Shown one piece after another: positions 8,096 through 16,248 of a stretch of DNA of 41,537 bases. Origin of the DNA: Planctomycetes bacterium UBA1146 (GTDB taxonomy: Bacteria; Planctomycetota; UBA8108; UBA1146); contig DCAA01000019.1 of the NCBI GenBank assembly GCA_002311345.1, positions 1 through 41,537 on the forward strand, read 5' to 3'. The position numbers and the translations under genes were made by a program. The notes below the pieces were generated by a model. The model was not told the origin of the DNA. It saw only the letters and a program-made list of their open reading frames with translations, and ran no database searches. Within the stretch, counting starts at the first letter, position 1, and each line of letters opens with the position of its first letter.

Positions 8096-9406
8096 CTATC
8101 CGCATATCGGATATTCGATGCAGTCCTCCGGGGTTTGCCCCGGGACGATTCCGCAATCGGGGTACGGAGCAGGAGGCTCGGGTCCATCGCTGAACTGGTA
8201 ATTGATCACCCAGGTCGGATCTGCAACGTTGTAGAGCCCATCGCCGTTGGCGTCACTGGCACCGGCACAGTCATTTGACGGGCCGCTGACAAACTGCTCC
8301 TGGAGCATCCAGATCGCATCGGCCACATCGACACGTAGATCGGCGTTGGCATCGGAGCGCAGGAATGGGACGACGCTTACTGGCTCGAGCAATATGGCAC
8401 CGTCGTCAAGAGTGGCTGCGATGGAGGAACCGGAGACCACCATGACGTTTGCGACCGGTGGTGTACCGAGGGTGTCGGTCCAATTCAGGCTGGTCATGAA
8501 ACCGGATTCATTTCCTTCCAATACACCAGCGTTGACCTGGTAACCGATCTCGGCCACCGTTTGGGAACTGGTGAAGGCGATCGTTTCCGCTCCGACGAAG
8601 GAATACACGATGCCCAGGGTCCAACCAGCGGGATAGATGCTGGACTCGGCAAAGGCGGGACCATCGCCACCGAAAAGGGCAGCGACCGGACCGGCGAGGG
8701 TCACCGAAGTCGCTTCCAGCAAACTGGAATCATGTCCGAGACCCATCGAGAATCCCTGAGTTTCATTGGGGAAGTCAGCGCCTGCAGCACTGTTGTCGAC
8801 CTCGCTGACGTGAATCTCTTCGGTGAAGGAAGCAGATCCTAAGTCGGGGTTGTAATGGACGGTTCTGTCGGGGGCAGAATAGATGAACTCGGGGTCGGGA
8901 ATCTCGATGACTTCCATATTGCCAGAGTTCTGGGTCGGGGTGATGGAGGCACCTCCGACCACCGCTACTGTGGTGACAGGTGGCGAACCGAGAGTGTTGC
9001 AGAAGTTGAGCGAAGTAGTGCCCGGCAGTGCAGCCGAGTCGATGTCGTAATCTGCGCTCGACATGGTGACACCGGTCGTGCCGGACTCGATGGGATTCTG
9101 GCCGGTGAAACTGAGAACCACACCCTGGGTCCAGCCCCCTGGATAGATGCTGGTCTGATTGAAATCGACCCCGGCACTGTCCTCCTCATGGATCGCGGTG
9201 ACGGTGCCGATGGAGGAATCATGGCACATGCCGAAGGACCAGCCCTGAACCGGACCTTCTCCGGTGTTGTCGAGAGTGGCCGTGATGTTCATCGAACCAC
9301 CTGCGGCAGCCGCACCGCTCCCTGCGCTGAACTCCTGTCCAGACAGCATCGGGTCGGCGAAAAAAAACATCAAAATGGCAAGGGTGTAGGAGATCTTGTG
9401 CTTCAT
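8096..9406 (-). CDS. Secreted protein with duplicated cohesin-like domain and dockerin-like repeats
   Basis: The ATG at 9406 has GGAGGT 10 nt upstream and gives 436 residues beginning with a signal peptide (MKHKISYTLAILMFFFADP). Two homologous halves follow. The first has GWSFGMCHDSSIG, TSIYPGGWTQGVVLSFTGQ and NTLGSPPVTTVAVVGG. The second has GFSMGLGHDSSLL, SSIYPAGWTLGIVYSFVGA and DTLGTPPVANVMVVSG. This looks like an internal duplication of a cohesin/CBM-like beta-sandwich domain. The C-terminus has two dockerin-type calcium loops (SDANADLRVDVADAIWML; SDANGDGLYNVADPTWVI) and a Cys-containing tail (PDCG...CIEYPICG). Such tails are frequent in secreted planctomycete proteins that do not form cellulosomes. 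It is encoded on the same strand as, and downstream of, the DUF1080 gene, with a 181-nt AT-richer gap that could hold its own promoter. Confidence 0.85.
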   Translation of the reverse strand: MKHKISYTLAILMFFFADPMLSGQEFSAGSGAAAAGGSMNITATLDNTGEGPVQGWSFGMCHDSSIGTVTAIHEEDSAGVDFNQTSIYPGGWTQGVVLSFTGQNPIESGTTGVTMSSADYDIDSAALPGTTSLNFCNTLGSPPVTTVAVVGGASITPTQNSGNMEVIEIPDPEFIYSAPDRTVHYNPDLGSASFTEEIHVSEVDNSAAGADFPNETQGFSMGLGHDSSLLEATSVTLAGPVAALFGGDGPAFAESSIYPAGWTLGIVYSFVGAETIAFTSSQTVAEIGYQVNAGVLEGNESGFMTSLNWTDTLGTPPVANVMVVSGSSIAATLDDGAILLEPVSVVPFLRSDANADLRVDVADAIWMLQEQFVSGPSNDCAGASDANGDGLYNVADPTWVINYQFSDGPEPPAPYPDCGIVPGQTPEDCIEYPICG

Positions 9407-9587
9407 GGGATCGGATACCTCCCCGGAAGGAATTGGAGAAATGTGACTGATCATTCCGATCAACCATAGATAACAAATGTAATAACTAAAACTAACACTT
9501 CGCGTAAGTGCTATGTTCCGGGGCTGGAACAGTGGGTGCAAGTACAACTTTACGAATAGTTTCAAAGACAGGCTTTTGTCAGCGATC

Positions 9588-10292
9588 TCAAAGTTCAAAA
9601 ATCCTGATATTTCGGAACCAGAGGCGGCTTCCGTGCGATTGTAGTTCGATTTGTCCCGATCGAGGGAGCTCGCTCCCGCGCTGCCAGTAGTTCTCGAGAG
9701 GGATCTTGTCGACGACCAACTTGTCATTCATTTGTACTGTAACTGACTTGTCTATCATGGTGATGCGAAATCGATTCCACTGACCGACGGGATGGTCTGC
9801 TGCCACCAGCGGCCTCGATTCGGCCTGCTGGTTGTTGTAGAGACCTCCTGATCCGACCGGGTTCTGCTGAGGATCCCAGATCTGTACCTGGGGGCAGCCG
9901 CGCAGGTAGATGCCGCTATCTCCACCCGCTTCGATCTTCCAATCCAGTTCCAGGATGAAGTCGCTGAAATCTTCGCTGGTACACAGGTGAGAGCCCTTTC
10001 CGTCGAAACAGAGAGTGGCATCCTGAACACTCCAGTGGGCCATCATCGTTCGATCTGCCTCGATCTGAGCGGCTGCCAGTTGTTCGGGCGACATCGAAAT
10101 ACGGCTGTAAGGAGTGCCGACCAGGCCCTTCCACCCCGTCAGCGTCTTGCCGTCGAAGAGAGGCCTCCAGTCAGCCGGCTGTTGTGCGGCGGAACGGTCG
10201 ATGGGAGCGGGTCCCTGGCAGTGGCAGATGAGCAAAGTGATGCTGATCAGTGGGACCATCAGGAGCCAGTTGATGGCTCGATCCGTATTCAT
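9588..10292 (-). CDS. DUF1080 (3-keto-disaccharide hydrolase family) secreted protein
   Basis: The ATG at 10292 has a perfect AGGAGG 6 nt upstream. The 234-residue product has an N-terminal hydrophobic export signal (AINWLLMVPLISITLLICHC) whose lipobox is not clean. The family hallmarks follow: PLFDGKTLTGWKG near the start, ATLCFDGKGSHLCTSEDFSDFILELDWKI written as two adjoining strands, the GDSGIYLRG motif, QVQIWDPQ, the WNRFRITM segment and IELQSHGSRLWFRNIRI at the end. The family has a concanavalin-like fold, and characterised members hydrolyse 3-keto-glycosides. It is divergent from the transporter/oxidoreductase operon, which fits a job in keto-sugar turnover: oxidoreductases make or use keto-sugars and this enzyme would cleave them. 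Family assignment is firm; substrate is inferred. Confidence 0.88.
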   Translation of the reverse strand: MNTDRAINWLLMVPLISITLLICHCQGPAPIDRSAAQQPADWRPLFDGKTLTGWKGLVGTPYSRISMSPEQLAAAQIEADRTMMAHWSVQDATLCFDGKGSHLCTSEDFSDFILELDWKIEAGGDSGIYLRGCPQVQIWDPQQNPVGSGGLYNNQQAESRPLVAADHPVGQWNRFRITMIDKSVTVQMNDKLVVDKIPLENYWQRGSELPRSGQIELQSHGSRLWFRNIRIFEL

Positions 10293-10321
10293 CAAGACCT
10301 CCTGTTCGGCCGGAATGATGC

Positions 10322-10367
10322 CATGGGAGTCGCCCTGGAGCCAGCAGGGTGGGTCGTGGCTCCCATG
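10322..10367. promoter_or_regulatory. Nested inverted repeat between DUF1080 gene and the MFS operon
   Basis: CATGGGAGTC (10322-10331) pairs with GGCTCCCATG (10358-10367) with one G-T. Inside it, CCCTG (10333-10337) pairs with CAGGG (10345-10349). It lies in the divergent region 10293-10441 that must contain promoters for both directions, so it may be an operator or a leader hairpin. Confidence 0.4.
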
Positions 10368-10441
10368 AGGGGTATCGCTTACGATCTGCTCACCGAAGGA
10401 ATTCGTGTTCGTATCAAGGCTCCAGGGGAGGGAGTGTGCTC

Positions 10442-11791
10442 TTGTCGGAGACAGATTCGGCCGATTCTGCCAACGCTTCGATGGATGGTGGACTGAAGTT
10501 TCGGCTGTCGGTGATGATGTTTCTGCAGTACGCGATCTGGGGTGCCTGGCTACCTTTGCTGTGGGATTTATTGACCAAGGCAAAAGGATTCGACGGTACA
10601 CAGGTGGGCAATATTTTTGCCGTAGGCGCCGTCGGGGCCATCATTGGTCCCTTCATCGCAGGGCAGGTGGCAGATCGGTGGTTCAGCACCGAGAAGTTCC
10701 TGGCGCTGAGTCATCTGGCGGGTGGGGTTCTGGCCTGGAATCTCGCGTCGGTGAACGAATACTCGACCTTCTTCTACTTCACCCTCGTTTACTCGCTGAT
10801 TTATTCACCCACTCTGGCTTTGACCAATAGCCTTTCATTTCATCACATCCAGGATCGCGATCGAGACTTCGGCAAGATTCGCTTGTGGGGAACCATCGGC
10901 TGGATCGTTGCCGGCATCGGTATCGGTCAGTGGTTGCTCTATCAATACGCCGGCGGTTCTCCGGAAAATGCCAAGGATCCGGCAGTCTACTCCGGAATGG
11001 CGGACGCGTTCCGACTGAGCGGAGCGCTCGGGATTGCCATGGGTCTCTACTGTTTGTTCGGACTCCCCAAGACTCCTCCCAGTGGTGGCAAGAGTGAAAA
11101 CGCCTCCCTCGAGGCTCTCGGCCAGGTCTCTCATCAACCGCTTCTGACGTTGTTTTTCATCGCGGTACCGGTTTCCTGCATTCATCAGTTTTACTTTGTC
11201 CACACGGCACCCTTTCTCAACAGTTTTCAGAGTGAGATGGGAGGCGCAGGCATATCCAATGCTCTCAATTCCATCTTCGGAATCGGGGGCGGAGGATTGA
11301 TGACCATCGGTCAGATGTCCGAGATCCTTGTGCTGGCGATGATTCCGATTCTGGCGCTACGATTTAGTCGCAAAAAATTGCTGATGATTGGGCTTCTGGC
11401 CTACGCCGCTCGGATGGCGCTCTTCAGTTACGCACCGATGCTCGGTGCGGCGGGCATGCCTTTGGTGCTGATCGGTGTGGCCCTTCACGGATTATGCTTC
11501 GGTTGTTTCATCTTCGTGGCCTACATGGTGGTCGATGAGGAAACTTCCAAAGATGTTCGAGCGAGCGCACAAAATCTTTTCAATCTGGTGATCATAGGAC
11601 TCGGCATCATTGTCGGTAGCAAGATCGCTGCCAGCGTTTCCGCCTGGGCGAAGACCAGGGTTGCCGAAGGAGATGATTGGTATCACTATACAACCGAACT
11701 ATTTTCGATACCGATGTACGCCAGTTTGTTGTGTCTGGTGTTGATGTTCCTTTTCTATCCTTCCGGGACCAGGAATCAGGAGTCGCAGTAA
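10442..11791 (+). CDS. MFS transporter, nucleoside:H+ symporter (NupG)-like
   Basis: The product is a 12-TM permease of about 450 residues. The N-terminus KFRLSVMMFLQYAIWGAWLP is typical of nucleoside:H+ symporter-type MFS proteins that recur beside Gfo/Idh/MocA genes. Other supports are the inter-helix segment GQVADRWFSTEKFLALSHL, the conserved KIRLWGTIGWIVAG in TM5 and a long central loop near residue 215. I set the start at TTG 10442 (GAGGG 9 nt upstream); GTG at 10436 is equally possible, and the residues before KFRL are polar and not part of the fold. It is the first gene of an eight-gene run, and its stop overlaps the next ATG (TAATG). It probably imports a sugar, glycoside or nucleoside; the true substrate is unknown. 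Confidence 0.87.
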   Translation: MSETDSADSANASMDGGLKFRLSVMMFLQYAIWGAWLPLLWDLLTKAKGFDGTQVGNIFAVGAVGAIIGPFIAGQVADRWFSTEKFLALSHLAGGVLAWNLASVNEYSTFFYFTLVYSLIYSPTLALTNSLSFHHIQDRDRDFGKIRLWGTIGWIVAGIGIGQWLLYQYAGGSPENAKDPAVYSGMADAFRLSGALGIAMGLYCLFGLPKTPPSGGKSENASLEALGQVSHQPLLTLFFIAVPVSCIHQFYFVHTAPFLNSFQSEMGGAGISNALNSIFGIGGGGLMTIGQMSEILVLAMIPILALRFSRKKLLMIGLLAYAARMALFSYAPMLGAAGMPLVLIGVALHGLCFGCFIFVAYMVVDEETSKDVRASAQNLFNLVIIGLGIIVGSKIAASVSAWAKTRVAEGDDWYHYTTELFSIPMYASLLCLVLMFLFYPSGTRNQESQ

Positions 11792-12744
11792 TGAATCTGC
11801 CAGATACTCATCTGAATCGCCGCGATTTTTTCGGCTGGAGTGTCGGATCGGTGGCCGCCATGGCGGCTTTTTCTGGTTGTGGTGGAATCGGCTACCGATT
11901 AGGGGAGGACTTGGGTAAGGCTCCTGCTAGAACTTTTTCAATATCGCTGGCCGAGTGGTCCCTTCATCGCTCCTTACAGGGGGGGCAGATGACCAATCTG
12001 GATTTCCCACGGGTCACCCGCGAGGTGTATGGCCTCGATGCCGTCGAGTACGTCAACTCCTTCTTCAAGGACAAGGCCCGCGACGAGAAGTACCTGGATC
12101 AACTGAAGAAGCGCTGTGACGACCACGAGGTCGTGAGTTTGCTCATCATGTGCGACGGAGAGGGTCGACTCGGCGATCCCGACGAGAAGGCCCGGGCGCA
12201 AGCGGTCCAGAATCACCATCGCTGGGTCGATGCGGCAAAGTCCCTAGGTTGTCATTCGATCCGGGTCAATGCGGCCAGCGCCGGCAGTTATGACGAGCAG
12301 ATGAAACTCGCCGCCGATGGTCTGACGCAACTCACCGAATATGGAGCATCGCAGGGTCTCAACGTCATCGTCGAGAATCATGGTGGTCTTTCTTCTAACG
12401 GTGCCTGGCTCGCCGGAGTGATGAAAACGGTCAACCATCCGCGTTGCGGGACTCTTCCTGATTTTGGCAACTTCAATCTCGGTGGAGGAAAGAGCTACGA
12501 TCGCTACAAGGGGGTCGCGGAGTTGATGCCCTTTGCCAAGGCGGTCAGCGCCAAGAGTCACGCCTTCGATGAGGCGGGCAACGAGACCAACACCGATTAC
12601 CACAAGATGATGAAGATCGTGCTCGATGCGAAATACCACGGTTACGTCGGCATCGAGTTCGAGGGCGGCGGTTCCGAACAGGATGGAATCCTTGCCACCA
12701 AGAGATTGCTCGAAAAAGTCCGTGACGAGTTCGCGGCCAGTTGA
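11791..12744 (+). CDS. Tat-exported TIM-barrel sugar isomerase/epimerase-like lipoprotein
   Basis: The ATG at 11791 overlaps the stop of the transporter gene. The 317-residue product has a twin-arginine signal (LNRRDFFGWSVGS) ending at an FSGC lipobox-like site, Cys 30, so it is probably an exported lipoprotein. The mature part is a xylose-isomerase-like TIM barrel. Candidate metal ligands are Glu in NVIVENHGGLSSN, Asp in GTLPDFGNFNLGG, His in AVSAKSHAFDEAG and Glu in GYVGIEFEGGG. Relatives epimerise, isomerise or eliminate keto-sugars. Placement between the transporter and a Tat Gfo/Idh/MocA argues that it acts on the same extracytoplasmic sugar. Substrate is unknown. Confidence 0.88.
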   Translation: MNLPDTHLNRRDFFGWSVGSVAAMAAFSGCGGIGYRLGEDLGKAPARTFSISLAEWSLHRSLQGGQMTNLDFPRVTREVYGLDAVEYVNSFFKDKARDEKYLDQLKKRCDDHEVVSLLIMCDGEGRLGDPDEKARAQAVQNHHRWVDAAKSLGCHSIRVNAASAGSYDEQMKLAADGLTQLTEYGASQGLNVIVENHGGLSSNGAWLAGVMKTVNHPRCGTLPDFGNFNLGGGKSYDRYKGVAELMPFAKAVSAKSHAFDEAGNETNTDYHKMMKIVLDAKYHGYVGIEFEGGGSEQDGILATKRLLEKVRDEFAAS

Positions 12745-12781
12745 TTCAGAAATTTGAAACCGTTCCAAGAAGGAGAATGAC

Positions 12782-14122
12782 ATGAAACACAAGGATCCGA
12801 TGAAACCGGCTGGCGCGGACCGCCGGGATTTCCTCAGAGGTGCTGCGGTTGCTGCCGGAGCGATGGCCCTGACGGGTTGTAATCTGCCCGGTTCCGAGCG
12901 GATTGCCGCTGCTCCTGGAGCCATCGCCAAGGCTGCAGGGCGGACACCGCTAGGTGATGACGGTGTGGTACGGATGGCGGTGATCGGTACCGGCGGTATG
13001 GGTGGTGGCCACATCGATTCGTTCCTGCGCTTTGCCACGAGGGGTGAAGAGAAGGTCGAGATCGTTGCCGTGTGCGACGTCAACCACAAGCGCCGGGCGG
13101 TAGCGGAGAACAAGATCAACAAGGCTCAAGGTGGCAAGTGCGCCATCTACAACGACTATCACGAGTTGCTCGCTCGTAAAGATATCCATGGTGTCCTCAT
13201 CGCTTCACCAGAACACTGGCATGCTCAGATGGCCGAAGATGCGCTGCTGGCCGGAAAAGATGTCTATCTCGAGAAACCGATGACGCTGCGCTTGCCCGAG
13301 GCACTTCGATTGCGCCAGATCGTTCTGGCGAACCCCGACATGCTGATACAGATCGGTACCCAGAAGATCATGTTGCCGAAATACAAGGCTGCTCAGGAGA
13401 TGATCGCCAGAGATGCCATCGGCAAGCCGACCTTCAGCCAGACCTCCTACTGTCGAAACTCCAGGGATGGGGAATGGCTCTACTACGGGATCGATCCCGA
13501 GTGGAAGCCGGGTGTCAACATCGACTGGGAACGCTGGTGTGGTCCGGCCGGTCTGCGGGAATGGGATCCGGCACTGTGCGCGCGCTGGCGTCGCTACAAG
13601 GATTTCTCTACCGGAATCGTCGGCGATCTGCTGGTCCACGAGATCACTCCGTTGATGATGGCTCTCGATCAGGGTTGGCCGACGAGGGTAGTTGCCACCG
13701 GAGGTCACTACATCGACAAGGCGATGGAGAACCACGATCAGGTCAATCTGCAGATCCAGTTCGAGAAGGGGCACACTCTCATCGTGGCCGGTTCTACCTG
13801 CAACGAGATGGGCCTCGAGACGATGATCCGTGGCCACCAAGGAACGATTTACCTCGGTGGTGGCAATTGCAAGATGGTTCCACAGCGGCTGTTTGCCGAT
13901 GACGTCGAGCCGGAAGAGGTGATCTGCGAGAGCATCGGTAACGATCAGGATGCGCTGCGCAAGAACTGGCTCGATTGCATCCGAACGCGCCGTCAACCTG
14001 ATTCCAACGTCGACCTTGGTACCAAGGTGATCGTCGCGGTCGACCTCGCGACCCGTTCGATGTGGGAGGGGAAAGCGTTCGAGTTCGATCCCTCCACCAT
14101 GACCGCCGAGAGTATCGGCTAG
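12782..14122 (+). CDS. Tat-exported Gfo/Idh/MocA oxidoreductase (probable lipoprotein)
   Basis: AAGAAGGAG precedes the ATG. The 446-residue product has a twin-arginine motif (ADRRDFLRGAAVAAG, Arg 14-15) followed by the lipobox LTGC at Cys 33. The Rossmann motif VIGTGGMGGGH is at about 67-77. The SPEHWHAQMAEDALLAGKD helix and the catalytic-Lys motif EKP at 164-166 (VYLEKPMTL) follow. The C-terminal domain has the family's conserved TGIVGDLLVHEITPLM, with His as a likely catalytic residue. Exported family members keep their NAD(P) tightly bound and recycle it in the active site (glucose-fructose oxidoreductase, GH109 glycosidases), so cofactor retention is likely here too. Whether it is a dehydrogenase or an NAD-dependent glycosidase cannot be told from sequence. 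Confidence 0.9.
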   Translation: MKHKDPMKPAGADRRDFLRGAAVAAGAMALTGCNLPGSERIAAAPGAIAKAAGRTPLGDDGVVRMAVIGTGGMGGGHIDSFLRFATRGEEKVEIVAVCDVNHKRRAVAENKINKAQGGKCAIYNDYHELLARKDIHGVLIASPEHWHAQMAEDALLAGKDVYLEKPMTLRLPEALRLRQIVLANPDMLIQIGTQKIMLPKYKAAQEMIARDAIGKPTFSQTSYCRNSRDGEWLYYGIDPEWKPGVNIDWERWCGPAGLREWDPALCARWRRYKDFSTGIVGDLLVHEITPLMMALDQGWPTRVVATGGHYIDKAMENHDQVNLQIQFEKGHTLIVAGSTCNEMGLETMIRGHQGTIYLGGGNCKMVPQRLFADDVEPEEVICESIGNDQDALRKNWLDCIRTRRQPDSNVDLGTKVIVAVDLATRSMWEGKAFEFDPSTMTAESIG

Positions 14123-14140
14123 TCGGGGCGGGGAGACAGT

Positions 14141-15043
14141 ATGCTGCACAGGGGCGCCCTCGCGGCGATGGGAACTCGGTTCGAGATCGTCGCCGGGGGG
14201 GCAGATCTGCGCTTGCTGCGTGCTGCCGTCGAGCAGGCTTTCGAGGAGATCGTCACTTGCCATCGACTGTGGAACGTTTTCTCCAGCGATAGTTTGCTGT
14301 CGAGAATCCACTCCGAAGCTTTCCTGCGACCGGTTCCCATCGACAGCCTCACCCTCGATCTGCTCGAACATTGCGCCCGTCTTCACTCGGAGACGGACGG
14401 CACCTTCGATCCTGTCATCGGGGCGGATCTCGCCCACGGCGATCCACGTCGCGAAAGTGTTGCTGGTGATCCTCCACGGGATGGATTCGGGGGCGTCGAG
14501 GTCGATCGAAAAGCGGCCACGGTACGGCTGCTCGAACCGCGACTGAGATTTGATCTCGGAGGCGTCGCCAAGGGTTATGCCTGTGATCTGGCTGCTGAGA
14601 TCTTGCGTGAGGCGGGGGTTTCGCGGGCCCTGATACACGGCGGAACCAGCAGTGTCGTTGCCATCGGTGCTCCTGATGGTCGCCGAGATTGGGCCATCGA
14701 GGTCAAGGGTCGTGATGGAGATCCGGTTCACCTGCGCGATCGATGTCTGGCGGTCAGTTCTCCGCACGGAAGCGGTGGCTTCGGCCACATCATCTATCCA
14801 GCCACAGGGTCGAGGATTTCGACCCATCGACCCGGTGCTGTCGTCATCGGGCCTCGTGCTACCGATTGCGATGCCTGGGCAACGGCCCTCACCGTGGCCG
14901 GTTTCGACAGTGAAGTGGCGGCAAAAATACCGACATCTCTCGAGGGGTATCCCATCGAAGCGTTGCCATCCATCGAGCAGCAACCACGATCGGAAACTCC
15001 CGTGGAAGAGGAAAGATGGAAACGGACCGTAGAGACTTTCTGA
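14141..15043 (+). CDS. apbE: FAD:protein FMN transferase ApbE
   Basis: The 300-residue product has the ApbE signatures in order: GALAAMGTRFEIV at the start, TDGTFDPVIG at about 85-94, RFDLGGVAKGYACDLAAEIL in the middle, RALIHGGTSSVVAIG, the HIIYPATGSRI metal/flavin loop and ATDCDAWATALTVAG near the C-terminus. ApbE attaches FMN covalently to a Thr or Ser in FMN-binding domains of NqrC/RnfG or other flavoproteins, usually outside the cytoplasm. No clear signal peptide or lipobox is seen. No protein in this window shows an obvious flavinylation motif, so its target is elsewhere or non-standard. The gene is 18 nt after a Tat Gfo gene and overlaps the next Gfo gene by 28 nt, which ties it to this cluster. 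Confidence 0.93.
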   Translation: MLHRGALAAMGTRFEIVAGGADLRLLRAAVEQAFEEIVTCHRLWNVFSSDSLLSRIHSEAFLRPVPIDSLTLDLLEHCARLHSETDGTFDPVIGADLAHGDPRRESVAGDPPRDGFGGVEVDRKAATVRLLEPRLRFDLGGVAKGYACDLAAEILREAGVSRALIHGGTSSVVAIGAPDGRRDWAIEVKGRDGDPVHLRDRCLAVSSPHGSGGFGHIIYPATGSRISTHRPGAVVIGPRATDCDAWATALTVAGFDSEVAAKIPTSLEGYPIEALPSIEQQPRSETPVEEERWKRTVETF

Positions 15044-16245
15044 TCCAGGGAGCCGGTGCGCTGGCGGGAATGGCCCTGATACCGGGTCTCGAGGCGATGG
15101 CGATGCGGGCCCCGAAAGGCTATCCGGTGGCGATCGTCGGCATGGGACGACAGGGGCGTGCCATCGCTGCCGAACTGCAGAAACTGGGCGCCACCATCGC
15201 GGCGGTGTGCGATCGGGATGAACCGCGCCTCAGGAGCGCCAAGAGACGCGTCGGCGAGGCTGCGACCTATTCCGATTTCGAGCAACTACTGGCCAGTGAA
15301 TCGTCGATCGAGGCGATTTTCGTCGCGACCCCGACTCATCTTCACAGATCGATCGCCGAAGCGGCCGTGGCCGCCGGAAAACACGTCTACTGCGAGGCTC
15401 CGCTGGCGCACACGCTCGAAGACGCTCGCGCCATCGCAGCAGCGACACGATCCAGTGATCGGGTCTTCCAGGTCGGGTTACTGGCTCGATCCAATCCGGT
15501 CTATTCGCTGGCGCGTTCCTTCTATCGCACCGAGGCATTTCTCAAACTGGTTTCGATGCGAGCCCAGAACTCACGCAAGACTTCCTGGCGCCAGGCTGCA
15601 TCGACAGCCCAGCGCCAGGCGCGCCTCGACTGGCGCCTCGATCCTTCCGTGTCGCTGGGCCTTCCCGGCGAATGGGGCACTCACCAGTTCGATGTCATCC
15701 ACTGGTTCACCGGTCAATACCCGGTGCGAGTGTCAGGAAATGGCGGCGTCTTCGTGTGGGATGATGGCCGCAAGGTGGCCGATACCGTCAATCTGATTCT
15801 CGAGTTTCCCAGGGGCCAGTGTCTCGAATACCAGGCGACGCTCGGCAACTCCTATGGTGGCCGTTATGAAGTCCTGCACGGGGTGAACTCTGCCTTCCGG
15901 TTGGCCTGGAGTCATGGCTGGATGTTCAAGGAAGCCGATGCGGCAACCCAGGGTTGGGAGGTCTATGCCAACCGTCAACGATTCTTCAACGATGAAGGAA
16001 TCACTCTCATCGCCGATGCGACCAAACTGGCGAGCCAGAACAAACTCAAAGATGGAGTCGGACTTCCCCATGATTCTCTCCACTACGGAATCGCCGATTT
16101 CCTGCAAAGTTGCAGCGCGGGAATCAAGGTCAAGACGGGAGTCAGCGAAGGGCTGCGTGCGACTGCGGTGGGAATCGCTGCCCAACGAGCCGTCGTCGAG
16201 GGTGGAGTGATCAAAATTTCTGCCGATGACTTGAAGGAGGCCTAG
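15016..16245 (+). CDS. Tat-exported Gfo/Idh/MocA-like protein lacking the EKP lysine
   Basis: GAGGAAAG lies directly before the ATG, inside the 3' end of apbE. The 409-residue product starts with a twin-arginine signal (METDRRDFLIQGAGALAG). It has the Rossmann motif VAIVGMGRQGRAI (GMGRQG at 42-47), ATPTHLHRSIAEAAVAAGKH and then VYCEAPLAH, where the family's EKP is EAP (Glu 127, Ala 128, Pro 129). The usual catalytic Lys is therefore absent. The C-terminal domain keeps the LGLPGEWGTHQFDVIHWF segment with His residues. Loss of Lys suggests altered chemistry or a binding or structural role. It is followed, 3 nt later, by the membrane haem protein gene, which has its ribosome site inside this gene's end. 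Confidence 0.85.
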   Translation: METDRRDFLIQGAGALAGMALIPGLEAMAMRAPKGYPVAIVGMGRQGRAIAAELQKLGATIAAVCDRDEPRLRSAKRRVGEAATYSDFEQLLASESSIEAIFVATPTHLHRSIAEAAVAAGKHVYCEAPLAHTLEDARAIAAATRSSDRVFQVGLLARSNPVYSLARSFYRTEAFLKLVSMRAQNSRKTSWRQAASTAQRQARLDWRLDPSVSLGLPGEWGTHQFDVIHWFTGQYPVRVSGNGGVFVWDDGRKVADTVNLILEFPRGQCLEYQATLGNSYGGRYEVLHGVNSAFRLAWSHGWMFKEADAATQGWEVYANRQRFFNDEGITLIADATKLASQNKLKDGVGLPHDSLHYGIADFLQSCSAGIKVKTGVSEGLRATAVGIAAQRAVVEGGVIKISADDLKEA

Positions 16246-16248
16246 AGG

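Noticed and set aside
8096..9406. Cellulosome component
   Set aside because: Dockerin-like repeats are present but no scaffoldin or catalytic cellulase lies nearby; such tails are common in non-cellulosomal planctomycete proteins.
13205..14983. Long (592-codon) minus-strand open frame
   Set aside because: It lies opposite a well-supported Gfo/Idh/MocA gene and apbE; the composition (His/Arg/Asp rich, no domain) is that of a codon-bias shadow.
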